From Merluccius polli (Eukaryota > Chordata > Actinopteri > Gadiformes > Merlucciidae), in the NCBI GenBank assembly GCA_030340625.1, contig JAOPHQ010000386.1, positions 1 through 64,000 on the forward strand: DNA of 64,000 nucleotides. The letters are read 5' to 3'. The number at the start of each line of letters is the position of its first letter. Positions within the stretch are counted from its first letter, which is position 1. Made by a program: the position numbers and the translations under genes. Below, one piece after another: positions 1-12,700 of this stretch. Under the pieces are notes generated by a model. The model saw only the letters and a list, made by a program, of their open reading frames with translations, was not told the origin of the DNA and ran no database searches.

Positions 1-138
1 GCGGCGGCGGCGGCGGCGAGGAGGTGCTAGCAAGGATAAACTCAATACATCAATTAAAACCTTTAGAGAAACGTTCAGGTTTATAAAGCGGGGGGGGAGG
101 GGGGGGGGGGAGGGGGAGGGGGGAGGGGGGGAGGGGGA
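1..138. repeat. GGC triplets and G-rich tract
   Basis: A short (GGC)n run opens the window, and positions 90-138 are nearly pure G with scattered A. This is simple sequence with G-quadruplex potential on the + strand. No gene is seen. Confidence 0.8.
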
Positions 139-219
139 GGTTTGAAAAGAGATCCTTGTGAATGTCAATTGTGTTCATCGCATTCATTCGGGCGAGTGGT
201 GTGTTTTTGTGTGTTTTGC

Positions 220-225
220 GTTACA

Positions 226-266
<41 letters not shown>

Positions 267-596
267 TCACACACACACACTCACACATACACACATACAC
301 ACATACACGCTCACACACACACACACACTCATACACTCATACACTCATACACACACACTCATACACTCACACACACACACACACACACTCACACACACAC
401 ATACACACACACACACTCACTCACTCACACACACACACACACACACACACTCATACACTCACACACACACACTCACACACACACACACACACTCATACAC
501 TCATACACACACACACTCACACACACACACACACACACTCACTCTCATACACTCACACACACACACACTCACTCACACACACTCACACACACACAC

Positions 597-629
<33 letters not shown>

Positions 630-630
630 T
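220..630. repeat. (CA)n microsatellite with CACTCA and CATACA variants
   Basis: About 410 bp of CA dinucleotides interrupted by ACTC and ATAC variants. The His/Thr-rich open frames across it are read-through of the repeat and not genes. Positions 631-886 after it hold no recognisable gene. Confidence 0.97.
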
Positions 631-879
631 GGCTTTGAGTTGTGGAGAAGCCTTTCCCCTGGAGTGCGGTTCGGTGTCTGGTATGTGGAGCGTTACCGTC
701 TCCGAGACCTTGAGGAGATAAAACCGCCATCTTGTCTCTGTCCCGCCCGCGAGGCCACGCCCCCCCGGCGTCCTATTGGTTGGTTCAAGGACGTGAGATG
801 AAGAACCGCCATAAAGACAGACAAGTTTTCCCGAGTCTATAGACCCTATAGGCTTACATGACGTATCCATCTCTCTGTG

Positions 880-886
<7 letters not shown>

Positions 887-954
<68 letters not shown>

Positions 955-971
955 CAATAATAACAATAATA
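887..971. repeat. (AAT)n microsatellite
   Basis: Roughly 85 bp of ATA/AAT triplets, becoming AAC-interrupted near the end. The poly-Leu frame on the - strand is an artefact of the repeat. Confidence 0.97.
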
Positions 972-1039
972 ATATAGTAGTTTAGTGGTTAATTATTTAA
1001 TTAATCATTCTCGCTATCTATGAGACCACCAGAGAACAT

Positions 1040-1108
1040 CTGTGTGTGTATGTGTGTGTGTGTGTGTGTGTGTGGTGAGTGTGTGTGTGTGTGTGAGTGT
1101 GTGTGACT

Positions 1109-1144
<36 letters not shown>

Positions 1145-1515
1145 CTGAGTGTGTGTGTGTGTGTGTGGTGAGTGTGTGTGTGTGTGTGTGTGTGAGTGTG
1201 TGTGACTGAGTGTGTGTGTGTGTGTGTGTGTGTGTGCGCATGTGAGTGTGCGTGTGGTGAGTGTGTGTGTGTGGTGAGTGTGTGTGCGTGTGTGTGTGTG
1301 TGTCTGTGTGTGGTGAGTGTGTGTGTGTGTGTGTGTGGTGAGTGTGTGTGTGTGTGTGTGGTGAGTATGTGTGTGTGTGGTGAGTGAGTGTGTGTGTGTG
1401 TGTGTGTCTGTGTGTGTGTGTTTGGTGAGTGTGTGTGTCTGTGTGTGTGTGTGTTTGGTGAGTGTGTGTGTGTGGTGAGTGTGTGTTTGGTGAGTGTGTG
1501 TGTGTGTGTGTGTGA
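1040..1515. repeat. (GT)n microsatellite with GTGAGTG variants
   Basis: About 475 bp of GT dinucleotides with regular GTGAGTG and GTGACTGAG interruptions. It is complementary in composition to the CA array at 220-630, so the two form inverted low-complexity arms about 410 bp apart. Confidence 0.97.
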
Positions 1516-1675
1516 GATCCATGATGAATAATGTAGGTGTAATATCCAAAATGGCCTCCAGTTAACGGGCGCCGCTGGGGATCCGAGGGGGCGGGGCTTC
1601 TTCCTCCTGCACCAAGCTCAGATCAATAACAACAATAAACCTTAGAGTGAATTATTAATCAACAGTATGCGCTCT

Positions 1676-1922
1676 ATCTCTCTCTCTCCCTCCCTGTCTC
1701 TCTCTCTCTCTGTGTCTCTCTCTCTGTCTCTCTCTCTCTTTCACTGTCTCTCTCTCTCCCTCCCTGTCTCTCTCTCTCTCTCTGTGTCTCTCTCTCTGTC
1801 TCTCTCTCTCTTTCACTGTCTCTCTCTCTCTTTCACTGTATCTCTGTCTGTCTCTCTTTTTCTCTGTCTCTCTCTGTCTCTCTCTCTCTTTCTCTCTCTC
1901 GCTCTCTCTCACTGTGTCTCTC

Positions 1923-1975
<53 letters not shown>

Positions 1976-2106
1976 TTTTCTCTGTCTCTGTCTCTCTCTC
2001 TCTCTCTCGCTCACTGTGTCTTTCTGTCTGTCAGTCTGTCTGTGTCTCTCTCTTTTTCTCTTTCTGTATCTCTCTCTGTCTCTCACTGTGTCTCTCTTTG
2101 TCTCTT

Positions 2107-2144
<38 letters not shown>

Positions 2145-2160
2145 CCTCCCTCCCTCTCTC
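1676..2160. repeat. Polypyrimidine (CTCT/CTGT)n tract
   Basis: About 485 bp of almost pure C/T on the + strand, built of CTCTCTGT and (CTGT)n blocks, a sequence class able to form triplex DNA. The Ser/Leu and Arg/Glu-rich frames on the two strands are artefacts. Confidence 0.95.
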
Positions 2161-2650
2161 TCTCCTCTCCCCCACCACAGAGTCCCAAGCTCGCTCTCCC
2201 CTGCTGCATTAGTGGGTATTATAGTCCTGCTGGCTCCCCCACTAAGTCTCTCTGTACCACAGAGCTTAATGAACATCAATCGGGATTTTTTTTTTTTTAG
2301 AAAATATGCAAATACGTCGTCAGCAGGAAACACAGCGGATCAAACACGCCGCCGCCGCCGCCGCCGCCGCGCACGCAGACGTCCGTCTCTGATGCTGGCG
2401 GCGTGTTGAAGTCCACTGTACTGGTTCTGTCAGCGCTCCTCAAACGCTGCGTTTTTAGAGTTGCACTTTGTGACTGGCGCTACAAACCGCTATGCATCAT
2501 GGGACGTAAGTGCGGAAATAAGTGTACACTGTACACTGGTGCATTATGGGTTATCTTACAGTAAGTAGTGCACTGTACCGGGAACCGGGTCGGTACGCTC
2601 AGATTTCAGACAGCACTGTTTGTTCATTCATTAGTTTATTTCATGATTTG
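2161..2650. other. Unassigned spacer with (GCC)n
   Basis: Non-repetitive DNA with a short CCG triplet run at about 2350-2371. No exon with splice signals and no recognisable coding similarity was found. Confidence 0.5.
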
Positions 2651-2654
2651 AGGG

Positions 2655-2822
2655 ACAGTTCAGTTCAGTTCAGATCAGTTCAGATCAGTTCAGTTCAGAT
2701 CAGTTCAGATCAGTTCAGTTCAGATCAGTTCAGTTCAGATCAGTTCAGATCAGTTCAGATCAGTTCATATCAGTTCAGTTCAGATCAGTTCAGATCAGTT
2801 CAGTTCAGTTCAGTTCAGATCT
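2655..2822. repeat. CAGTT/CAGAT pentamer repeat
   Basis: Alternating CAGTT and CAGAT pentamers fill about 165 bp. The Gln/Phe/Ser frame across it is an artefact. Confidence 0.95.
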
Positions 2823-3600
2823 TGGTTGTCCCTGGAGGGTGAATGTGATTTGCAGTAGAGACACAGAGAGGACATGAGACAGAGCACATCAGTGAACATC
2901 AGTAAAACATACAAGACGTAAACATGTCAGAGTTTAGCATTAAAACATGCTAAAGTACATCCCTGGACAGGAAACAACATCAGACACATTACAAATACAA
3001 TACACAAATACAAAACGGTGACTATATAGGGAACTATAAAGGAGTGGAGCATCATGGACACATCCTCTCTCAGGAGTGGATGGATATATACAGTATATGT
3101 GTATATATATAAATATATATATACACATATATATACTGTATATATATATATATTTCTCTGCCTTGTGTTTTGGTGGGTTTGACGCTGAGTTGGTTTTACT
3201 GGGATGGAGTATATTACATCGTTAAAGTCGGTGATGCCGCCACATAGTACACAGCCAGGGTGACTGCAGTGAGTGAGTGAGGTAATCGGTGAGTGAGTGA
3301 GAGGGTGGGTGTGTGTGAGTGAGTAAGTGAGTGAGATAATGAGTGAGTGGGAGGGTGAATGTGAGTGAGAGGGTGAGTGTGTGTGTGAGCAGGTGAGTGA
3401 GAGTGAGAGGGTTAGTGTGTGAGTGAATGAGAGAGAAAGAGAGAGGGATAGAGAGAGTGTGAGTGAGTGATTCTCACCCTTATTATCTTCTTTAAAATCG
3501 TGTGTTTCTCCCCAAAGTCCTGGTTGGAGGTAATATATCTCTAGTTTAATAAAATAATATTTACTCTAGATACAATACTCCAGTTAGTATTGGTATCACT
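2823..3600. other. Unassigned spacer with AT and GAGT repeats
   Basis: It contains a TATATA tract at about 3083-3155 and degenerate GAGTGAGT repeats at about 3265-3465. No gene is seen. Confidence 0.6.
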
Positions 3601-3603
3601 CAG

Positions 3604-4699
3604 TATCTAGGTTCCTTGTCCTAGGTTCGGTTCCTTGTCCTAGGTTCGGTTCCTTGCCCTAGGATCGGTTCCTTGTCCTAGGTTCGGTTCCTTGTCCTAG
3701 GTTCGGTTCCTTGCCCTAGGTTTGGTTCCTTGCCTTGGTTGGGTTCCTTGCCCTAGGTTGGGTTCCTTGCCCTAGGATCGGTTCCTTGTCCTAGGTTCGG
3801 TTCCTTGCCCTAGGTTTGGTTCCTTGCCCTAGGTTGGGTTCCTTGCCCTAGGTTGGGTTCCTTGCCCTAGGTTCGGTTCCTTGCCCTAGGTTCAATTCCT
3901 TGCCCTAGGTTCGGTTCCTTGCCCTAGGATCGGTTCCTTGCCCTAGGTTCGGTTCCTTGCCCTAGGTTCGGTTCCTTGTCCTAGGTTCGGTTCCTTGCCC
4001 TAGGTTCGGTTCCTTGCCCTAGGTTCGGTTCCTTGCCCTAGGTTGGGTTCCTTGCCCTAGGTTCGGTTCCTTGCCCTAGGTTCAATTCCTTGCCCTAGGA
4101 TCGGTTCCTTGTCCTAGGTTCGGTTCCTTGCCCTAGGTTGGGTTCCTTGCCCTAGGTTGGGTTCCTTGCCCTAGGTTCGGTTCCTTGCCCTAGGTTCAAT
4201 TCCTTGCCCTAGGATCGGTTCCTTGTCCTAGGTTCGGTTCCTTGCCCTAGGTTCGGTTCCTTGCCCTAGGATCGGTTCCTTGCCCTAGGTTCGGTTCCTT
4301 GCCCTAGGTTCGGTTCCTTGTCCTAGGTTCGGTTCCTTGCCCTAGGTTTGGTTCCTTGCCCTAGGTTGGGTTCCTTGCCCTAGGTTGGGTTCCTTGCCCT
4401 AGGTTCGGTTCCTTGCCCTAGGTTCAATTCCTTGCCCTAGGATCGGTTCCTTGTCCTAGGTTCGGTTCCTTGCCCTAGGTTTGGTTCCTTGCCCTAGGTT
4501 TGGTTCCTTGTCCTAGGTTTGGTTCCTTGCCCTAGGTTCGGTTCCTTGCCCTAGGTTTGGTTCCTTGCCCTAGGATCAGTTCCTTGTCCTAGGTTCGGTT
4601 CCATGTCCTAGGTTCGGTTCCTTGCCCTAGGTTTGGTTCCTTGCCCTAGGATCGGTTCCTTGTCCTAGGTTCGGTTCCATGTCCTAGGTTCGGTTCCTT
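3604..4699. repeat. 19-bp minisatellite
   Basis: About 57 tandem copies of a 19-bp unit with core CCTTGCCCTAGG followed by a variable TTCGGTT, TTGGGTT, TTTGGTT or ATCGGTT. Most copies contain the palindrome CCTAGG. Blocks of variant units recur in the same order (for example around 3860-4000, 4040-4110 and 4390-4450), so larger blocks were duplicated after the unit expanded. Confidence 0.97.
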
Positions 4700-4965
4700 G
4701 CCCCTCTGGTCTCACATGTGAATACACAACAGAAAGTAGGGAACAGAAAGCGCTGCCAGAAGCAGAACAAAGGGAACCGGTGTTTGAGGGCCGCTGGGCT
4801 ATTTTTACCGCTAGCATGGCGTGATTGCTAATAATTAGCGGAGCGCAGCAAAGGGTTGAGTGAATAAAAGTGTTCTCTCTTGTGACTGGATGGAGGCGCC
4901 GGCCGCGGCTCACTGGCGCGGCTCACCAGGATAATTACAGTTCTGAGTGGTGGGAGCAGGAGGAG
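4700..4965. other. Short spacer
   Basis: Unique sequence between two minisatellites. No gene is supported. Confidence 0.5.
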
Positions 4966-5453
4966 ATGCTCCTCTTAACTCTTTTAATTAGCCTGCTCCT
5001 CTTAACTCCTTTAATTAGCCTGCTCCTCTTAACTCCTTTAATTAGCCTGCTCCTCTTAACTCTTTTAATCAGCCTGCTCCTCTTAACTCCTTTAATTAGC
5101 CTGCTCCTCTTAACTCTTTTAATTAGCCTGCTCCTCTTAACTCCTTTAATTAGCCTGCTCCTCTTAACTCTTTTAATTAGCCTGCTCCTCTTAACTCCTT
5201 TAATTAGCCTGCTCCTCTTAACTCCTTTAATTAGCCTGCTCCTCTTAACTCCTTTAATTAGCCTGCTCCTCTTAACTCCTTTAATTAGCCTGCTCCTCTT
5301 AACTCTTTTAATCAGCCTGCTCCTCTTAACTCCTTTAATTAGCCTGCTCCTCTTAACTCTTTTAATTAGCCTGCTCCTCTTAACTCCTTTAATTAGCCTG
5401 CTCCTCTTAACTCCTTTAATTAGCCTGCTCCTCTTAACTCTTTTAATTAGCCG
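4966..5453. repeat. 27-bp minisatellite
   Basis: About 18 copies of a 27-bp unit, CTCCTCTTAACTCC or TCTT followed by TTTAATTAGCCTG. Because 27 is a multiple of three, the array reads as a 9-residue peptide repeat (LLLLTPLIS). This is a by-product of the unit length and there is no other sign of a gene. Confidence 0.97.
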
Positions 5454-6479
5454 TCCCGCCGCGCCGCCGCCGCCGCTGCTGCAGGTTCCTGTAGTGTTTC
5501 CTTCGCTTTCTTTCTTCGGGTCGTTCTGTCATTCCTTCTTTCTTTTTCTTTCTTTCTTTCTTTCATTTGTTGTTTTGTACACAATTAAACAATAAAACAA
5601 TAAAAAAACGTAATCCTAAAAGCAGAAACCATTGTCGGTGCCTCTTTTAATCAGGTTATTCTAATTTAATAACAAGCTTCTCTGTTGTAGTAGCAGAGCT
5701 GGATAAGTGGCTTATTCCAGTTATTGGTTGAAGTATAGTATGAATAAATATAAAGTATAAAACAAGTATGAATAAATATTAAATATGGCCCCGGTTGACA
5801 GAATGTGTTGTTTTTTTCTTTCAAGGTCAGAAAAGTGCTAAACTATATGGATAGCACACATTCATATTGAGATGTGAATCTGTTTTTTTTATATATAATA
5901 GTTTCCTCAACTGAAAGAACAACAAATGTAAATCCTGGATGAAAGTGCGGATGAGTTATGAACCTTAAATAACGTCTTTACACTCAATAAGCACCCGGCG
6001 CCGCTGCCCACAGCTCCTGAACTAGATCTAAATATGTGCTGGATATAAATTGGCTCGGCGCTCCCGATGCCGTCGGGAAACTCGCTTATTATTTGTCAGG
6101 CGCTTCGTTACGGCCGGCGCTGGCGGCGCTGGCGGCGGCGCGATGTTTTCCCATAACCGGATTATCTCTGGCAGGTCGACGCTCAGCGCCGCTCCCCTCG
6201 CAGGACTCCAACTCCCAGCATCCACCTACGGACCGCCGCGCTCCGGGGCCGCTTTGAAGTCTCCGTCGTCATGGTGATGCTTTTAAAAGTTTTCCTCTCG
6301 GGAGCAAACGCTGATTTGAACGTCTGCGTTTCGTGCCTTTGAAATAAAGCGCTGGCGGCGGGATTCATCGGAAGTGGATCAGATCAAATGTTTTGTTTTT
6401 TTGTTACTTGCTGTTGAATTTTTTCGTAATTACTCCCAGTGCAGACGCAAAGCAAACACCCGAACACAGAACTCATCTA

Positions 6480-6518
<39 letters not shown>

Positions 6519-6767
6519 AGCACCCTTCAGACGCAGGCCATGCGTTCCTCATTAAAGGACAATCGTTTAAAGAGCAGGAAGTAATGACACCAACTTCAAA
6601 CTTAACAGTTTGTTCACAGCGGTGCCATCCTGAATGATTATTTATTGATTGACTAAATGTAAGCGTGTGTATGTGCTGCGGTAATCAGCGGTGTGTGTGT
6701 GTGTGTGTGTGTGCGTGTGTGTGTGTGTGCAGGCTGAAGTGTGGGACCTGAAGGTTGATGGAGGGTC
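5454..6767 (+). other. Region upstream of hs3st5, with probable 5' UTR acceptor
   Basis: A GC-rich patch at about 5990-6300 could be a promoter or first noncoding exon. It is followed by an AT run (6482-6512) and a GT run (about 6689-6730). The GT run ends in GTGTGCAG at 6732, a plausible 3' splice site for an untranslated leader 36 bp ahead of the hs3st5 start codon. The assignment rests on position only. Confidence 0.35.
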
Positions 6768-9700
6768 ATGCAGCTCCAACAGCAGGCGCTGCTGAGACAG
6801 AAGCTCCTGGTCCTGGGGAGCCTCGCCATCGGCAGCCTCCTGTACCTCGTGGCCCGCGTCGGCTCCCTGGATAGGTAGGCATGATGAGGAACATGGAGAA
6901 CACGCTAAGCATACCATGCAGTACACGCTAAGCATACCATGCAGTACACGCTAAGCATACCATGCAGTACACGCTAAGCATACCATGCAGTACACGCTCA
7001 ACATACCATGCAGTACACGCTCAACATACCATGCAGTACACGCTAAACATACCATGCAGTACACGCTAAACATACCATGCAGTACACGCTCAACATACCA
7101 TGCAGTACACGCTAAGCATACCATGCAGTACACGCTAAACATACCATGCAGTACACGCTTAACATACCATGCAGTACACGCTAAACATACCATGCAGTAC
7201 ACGCTAAACATACCATGCAGTACACGCTAAACATACCATGCAGTACACGCTAAACATACCATGCAGTACACGCTTAACATACCATGCAGTACACGCTAAG
7301 CATACCATGCAGTACACGCTAAACATACCATGCAGTACACGCTAAACATACCATGCAGTACACGCTAAACATGCCATGCAGTACACGCTAAACATACCAT
7401 GCAGTACACGCTCAACATACCATGCAGTATATGCTCAACATACCATGCAGTACACGCTCAACATACCATGCAGTACACGCTAAACATACCATGAAGTACA
7501 CGCTAAACATACCATGCAGTACACGCTAAACATACCATGCAGTACACGCTCAACATACCATGCAGTACACGCTAAACATACCATGCAGTACACGCTCAAC
7601 ATACCATGCAGTACACGCTAAACATACCATGCAGTACACGCTCAACATACCATGCAGTACACGCTCAACATACCATGCAGTACACGCTAAACATACCATG
7701 CAGTACACGCTCAACATACCATGCAGTACACGCTCAACATACCATGCAGTACACGCTCAACATACCATGCAGTACACGCTAAACATACCATGCAGTACAC
7801 GCTAAACATACCATGCAGTACACGCTCAACATACCATGCAGTACACGCTAAACATACCATGCAGTACACGCTAAACATACCATGCAGTACACGCTCAACA
7901 TACCATGCAGTACACGCTAAACATACCATGCAGTACACGCTAAACATACCATGCAGTACACGCTCAACATACCATGCAGTACACGCTAAACATACCATGC
8001 AGTACACGCTAAACATACCATGCAGTACACGCTAAACATACCATGCAGTACACGCTCAACATACCATGCAGTACACGCTCAACATACCATGCAGTACACG
8101 CTAAACATACCATGCAGTACACGCTAAACATACCATGCAGTACACGCTTAACATACCATACAGTACACGCTAAACATACCATGCAGTACACGCTCAACAT
8201 ACCATGCAGTACACGCTAAACATACCATGCAGTACACGCTTAACATACCATGCAGTACACGCTTAACATACCATACAGTACACGCTCAACATACCATGCA
8301 GTACACGCTAAACATACCATGCAGTACATGCTAAACATACCATGCAGTACACGCTCAACATACCATGCAGTACACGCTAAACATACCATGCAGTACACGC
8401 TAAACATACCATGCAGTACACGCTCAACATACCATGCAGTACACGCTAAACATACCATGCAGTACACGCTCAACATACCATGCAGTACACGCTCAACATA
8501 CCATGCAGTACACGCTCAACATACCATGCAGTACACGCTCAACATACCATGCAGTACACGCTAAACATACCATGCAGTACACGCTAAACATACCATGCAG
8601 TACACGCTCAACATACCATGCAGTACACGCTAAACATACCATGCAGTACACGCTAAACATACCATGCAGTACACGCTCAACATACCATGCAGTACACGCT
8701 AAACATACCATGCAGTACACGCTAAACATACCATGCAGTACACGCTCAACATACCATGCAGTACACGCTAAACATACCATGCAGTACACGCTAAACATAC
8801 CATGCAGTACACGCTAAACATACCATGCAGTACACGCTCAACATACCATGCAGTACACGCTCAACATACCATGCAGTACACGCTAAACATACCATGCAGT
8901 ACACGCTAAACATACCATGCAGTACACGCTTAACATACCATACAGTACACGCTAAACATACCATGCAGTACACGCTAAACATACCATGCAGTACATGCTA
9001 AACATACCATGCAGTACACGCTCAACATACCATGCAGTACACGCTAAACATACCATGCAGTACACGCTAAACATACCATGCAGAACACGCTAAACATACC
9101 ATGCAGTACACGCTAAACATACCATGCAGTACACGCTCAACATACCATGCAGTACACGCTTAACATACCATACAGTACACGCTCAACATACCATGCAGTA
9201 CACGCTAAACATACCATGCAGTACATGCTAAACATACCATGCAGTACACGCTCAACATACCATGCAGTACACGCTAAACATACCATGCAGTACACGCTAA
9301 ACATACCATGCAGAACACGCTAAACATACCATGCAGTACACGCTAAACATATCATCATAAACAGTATATGCTCAACATACCATGCAGTACACGCTAAACA
9401 TACCATGCAGTACACGCTAAACATACCATGCAGTACACGCTAAACATACCATGCAGTACACGCTAAACATACCATGCAGTACACGCTAAACATACCATGC
9501 AGTACACGCTAAACATACCATGCAGTACACGCTAAACATACCATGCAGTACACGCTAAACATTCCATGCAGTACACGCTAAACATTCCATGCAGTACACA
9601 CTAAACATACCATGCAGTACACGCTAAACATACCATGCAGTACACGCTAAACATACCATGCAGAACACGCTAAACATACCATGCAGTACACGCTCAACAT

Positions 9701-12700
9701 ATCATCATAAACAGTATATGCTCAACATACCATGCAGTACATGCTAAACATACCATGCAGTACACGCTAAACATACCATGCAGTACACGCTAAACATACC
9801 ATGCAGTACACGCTAAACATACCATGCAGTACACGCTAAACATTCCATGCAGTACACGCTAAACATTCCATGCAGTACACACTAAACATACCATGCAGTA
9901 CACGCTAAACATACCATGCAGTACACGCTAAACATACCATGCAGTACACGCTTAACATACCATGCAGTACACGCTAAACATACCATGCAGTACACGCTAA
10001 ACATACCATGCAGTACACGCTAAACATACCATGCAGTACACGCTAAACATACCATGCAGTACACGCTTAACATACCATGCAGTACACGCTAAGCATACCA
10101 TGCAGTACACGCTAAACATACCATGCAGTACACGCTAAACATACCATGCAGTACACGCTAAACATGCCATGCAGTACACGCTAAACATACCATGCAGTAC
10201 ACGCTCAACATACCATGCAGTATATGCTCAACATACCATGCAGTACACGCTCAACATACCATGCAGTACACGCTAAACATACCATGAAGTACACGCTAAA
10301 CATACCATGCAGTACACGCTAAACATACCATGCAGTACACGCTCAACATACCATGCAGTACACGCTAAACATACCATGCAGTACACGCTCAACATACCAT
10401 GCAGTACACGCTCAACATACCATGCAGTACACGCTCAACATACCATGCAGTACACGCTCAACATACCATGCAGTACACGCTAAACATACCATGCAGTACA
10501 CGCTAAACATACCATGCAGTACACGCTCAACATACCATGCAGTACACGCTAAACATACCATGCAGTACACGCTAAACATACCATGCAGTACACGCTCAAC
10601 ATACCATGCAGTACACGCTAAACATACCATGCAGTACACGCTAAACATACCATGCAGTACACGCTCAACATACCATGCAGTACACGCTAAACATACCATG
10701 CAGTACACGCTAAACATACCATGCAGTACACGCTAAACATACCATGCAGTACACGCTCAACATACCATGCAGTACACGCTCAACATACCATGCAGTACAC
10801 GCTAAACATACCATGCAGTACACGCTAAACATACCATGCAGTACACGCTTAACATACCATACAGTACACGCTAAACATACCATGCAGTACACGCTCAACA
10901 TACCATGCAGTACACGCTAAACATACCATGCAGTACACGCTTAACATACCATGCAGTACACGCTTAACATACCATACAGTACACGCTCAACATACCATGC
11001 AGTACACGCTAAACATACCATGCAGTACATGCTAAACATACCATGCAGTACACGCTCAACATACCATGCAGTACACGCTAAACATACCATGCAGTACACG
11101 CTAAACATACCATGCAGTACACGCTCAACATACCATGCAGTACACGCTAAACATACCATGCAGTACACGCTCAACATACCATGCAGTACACGCTCAACAT
11201 ACCATGCAGTACACGCTCAACATACCATGCAGTACACGCTCAACATACCATGCAGTACACGCTAAACATACCATGCAGTACACGCTAAACATACCATGCA
11301 GTACACGCTCAACATACCATGCAGTACACGCTAAACATACCATGCAGTACACGCTAAACATACCATGCAGTACACGCTCAACATACCATGCAGTACACGC
11401 TAAACATACCATGCAGTACACGCTAAACATACCATGCAGTACACGCTCAACATACCATGCAGTACACGCTAAACATACCATGCAGTACACGCTAAACATA
11501 CCATGCAGTACACGCTAAACATACCATGCAGTACACGCTCAACATACCATGCAGTACACGCTCAACATACCATGCAGTACACGCTAAACATACCATGCAG
11601 TACACGCTAAACATACCATGCAGTACACGCTTAACATACCATACAGTACACGCTAAACATACCATGCAGTACACGCTCAACATACCATGCAGTACACGCT
11701 TAACATACCATACAGTACACGCTCAACATACCATGCAGTACACGCTAAACATACCATGCAGTACATGCTAAACATACCATGCAGTACACGCTCAACATAC
11801 CATGCAGTACACGCTAAACATACCATGCAGTACACGCTAAACATACCATGCAGAACACGCTAAACATACCATGCAGTACACGCTAAACATATCATCATAA
11901 ACAGTATATGCTCAACATACCATGCAGTACACGCTAAACATACCATGCAGTACACGCTAAACATACCATGCAGTACACGCTAAACATACCATGCAGTACA
12001 CGCTAAACATACCATGCAGTACACGCTAAACATACCATGCAGTACACGCTAAACATACCATGCAGTACACGCTAAACATACCATGCAGTACACGCTAAAC
12101 ATTCCATGCAGTACACGCTAAACATTCCATGCAGTACACACTAAACATACCATGCAGTACACGCTAAACATACCATGCAGTACACGCTAAACATACCATG
12201 CAGAACACGCTAAACATACCATGCAGTACACGCTCAACATATCATCATAAACAGTATATGCTCAACATACCATGCAGTACATGCTAAACATACCATGCAG
12301 TACACGCTAAACATACCATGCAGTACACGCTAAACATACCATGCAGTACACGCTAAACATACCATGCAGTACACGCTAAACATTCCATGCAGTACACGCT
12401 AAACATTCCATGCAGTACACACTAAACATACCATGCAGTACACGCTAAACATACCATGCAGTACACGCTAAACATACCATGCAGTACACGCTAAACATAC
12501 CATGCAGAACACGCTAAACATACCATGCAGTACACGCTAAACATATCATCATAAACAGTATATGCTCAACATACCATGCAGTACATGCTAAACATACCAT
12601 GCAGTACACGCTAAACATACGCTGGATGATGTGTTGCGGTACCTGAGTCCTATGTCCCCCCCCTCCTCCCCCCCCCCCCCCTCCAGGCTCCAGCCCACTT

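Noticed and set aside
142..801. His/Thr-rich open frames over the CA repeat
   Set aside because: Read-through of a dinucleotide repeat in several frames; no splice signals and no conserved domain.
1655..2300. Ser/Leu-rich and Arg/Glu-rich frames on both strands
   Set aside because: They are translations of a polypyrimidine tract, open on both strands at once.
4870..5595. 241-aa frame with LLLLTPLIS repeats
   Set aside because: The 27-bp unit is a multiple of three, which keeps one frame open by arithmetic. No signal for a gene around it.
6985..11771. Many 63-127 aa frames with YHAVHAKHT or CMVCLACTAWYV repeats
   Set aside because: They come from the 23-bp satellite in the hs3st5 intron, on both strands.
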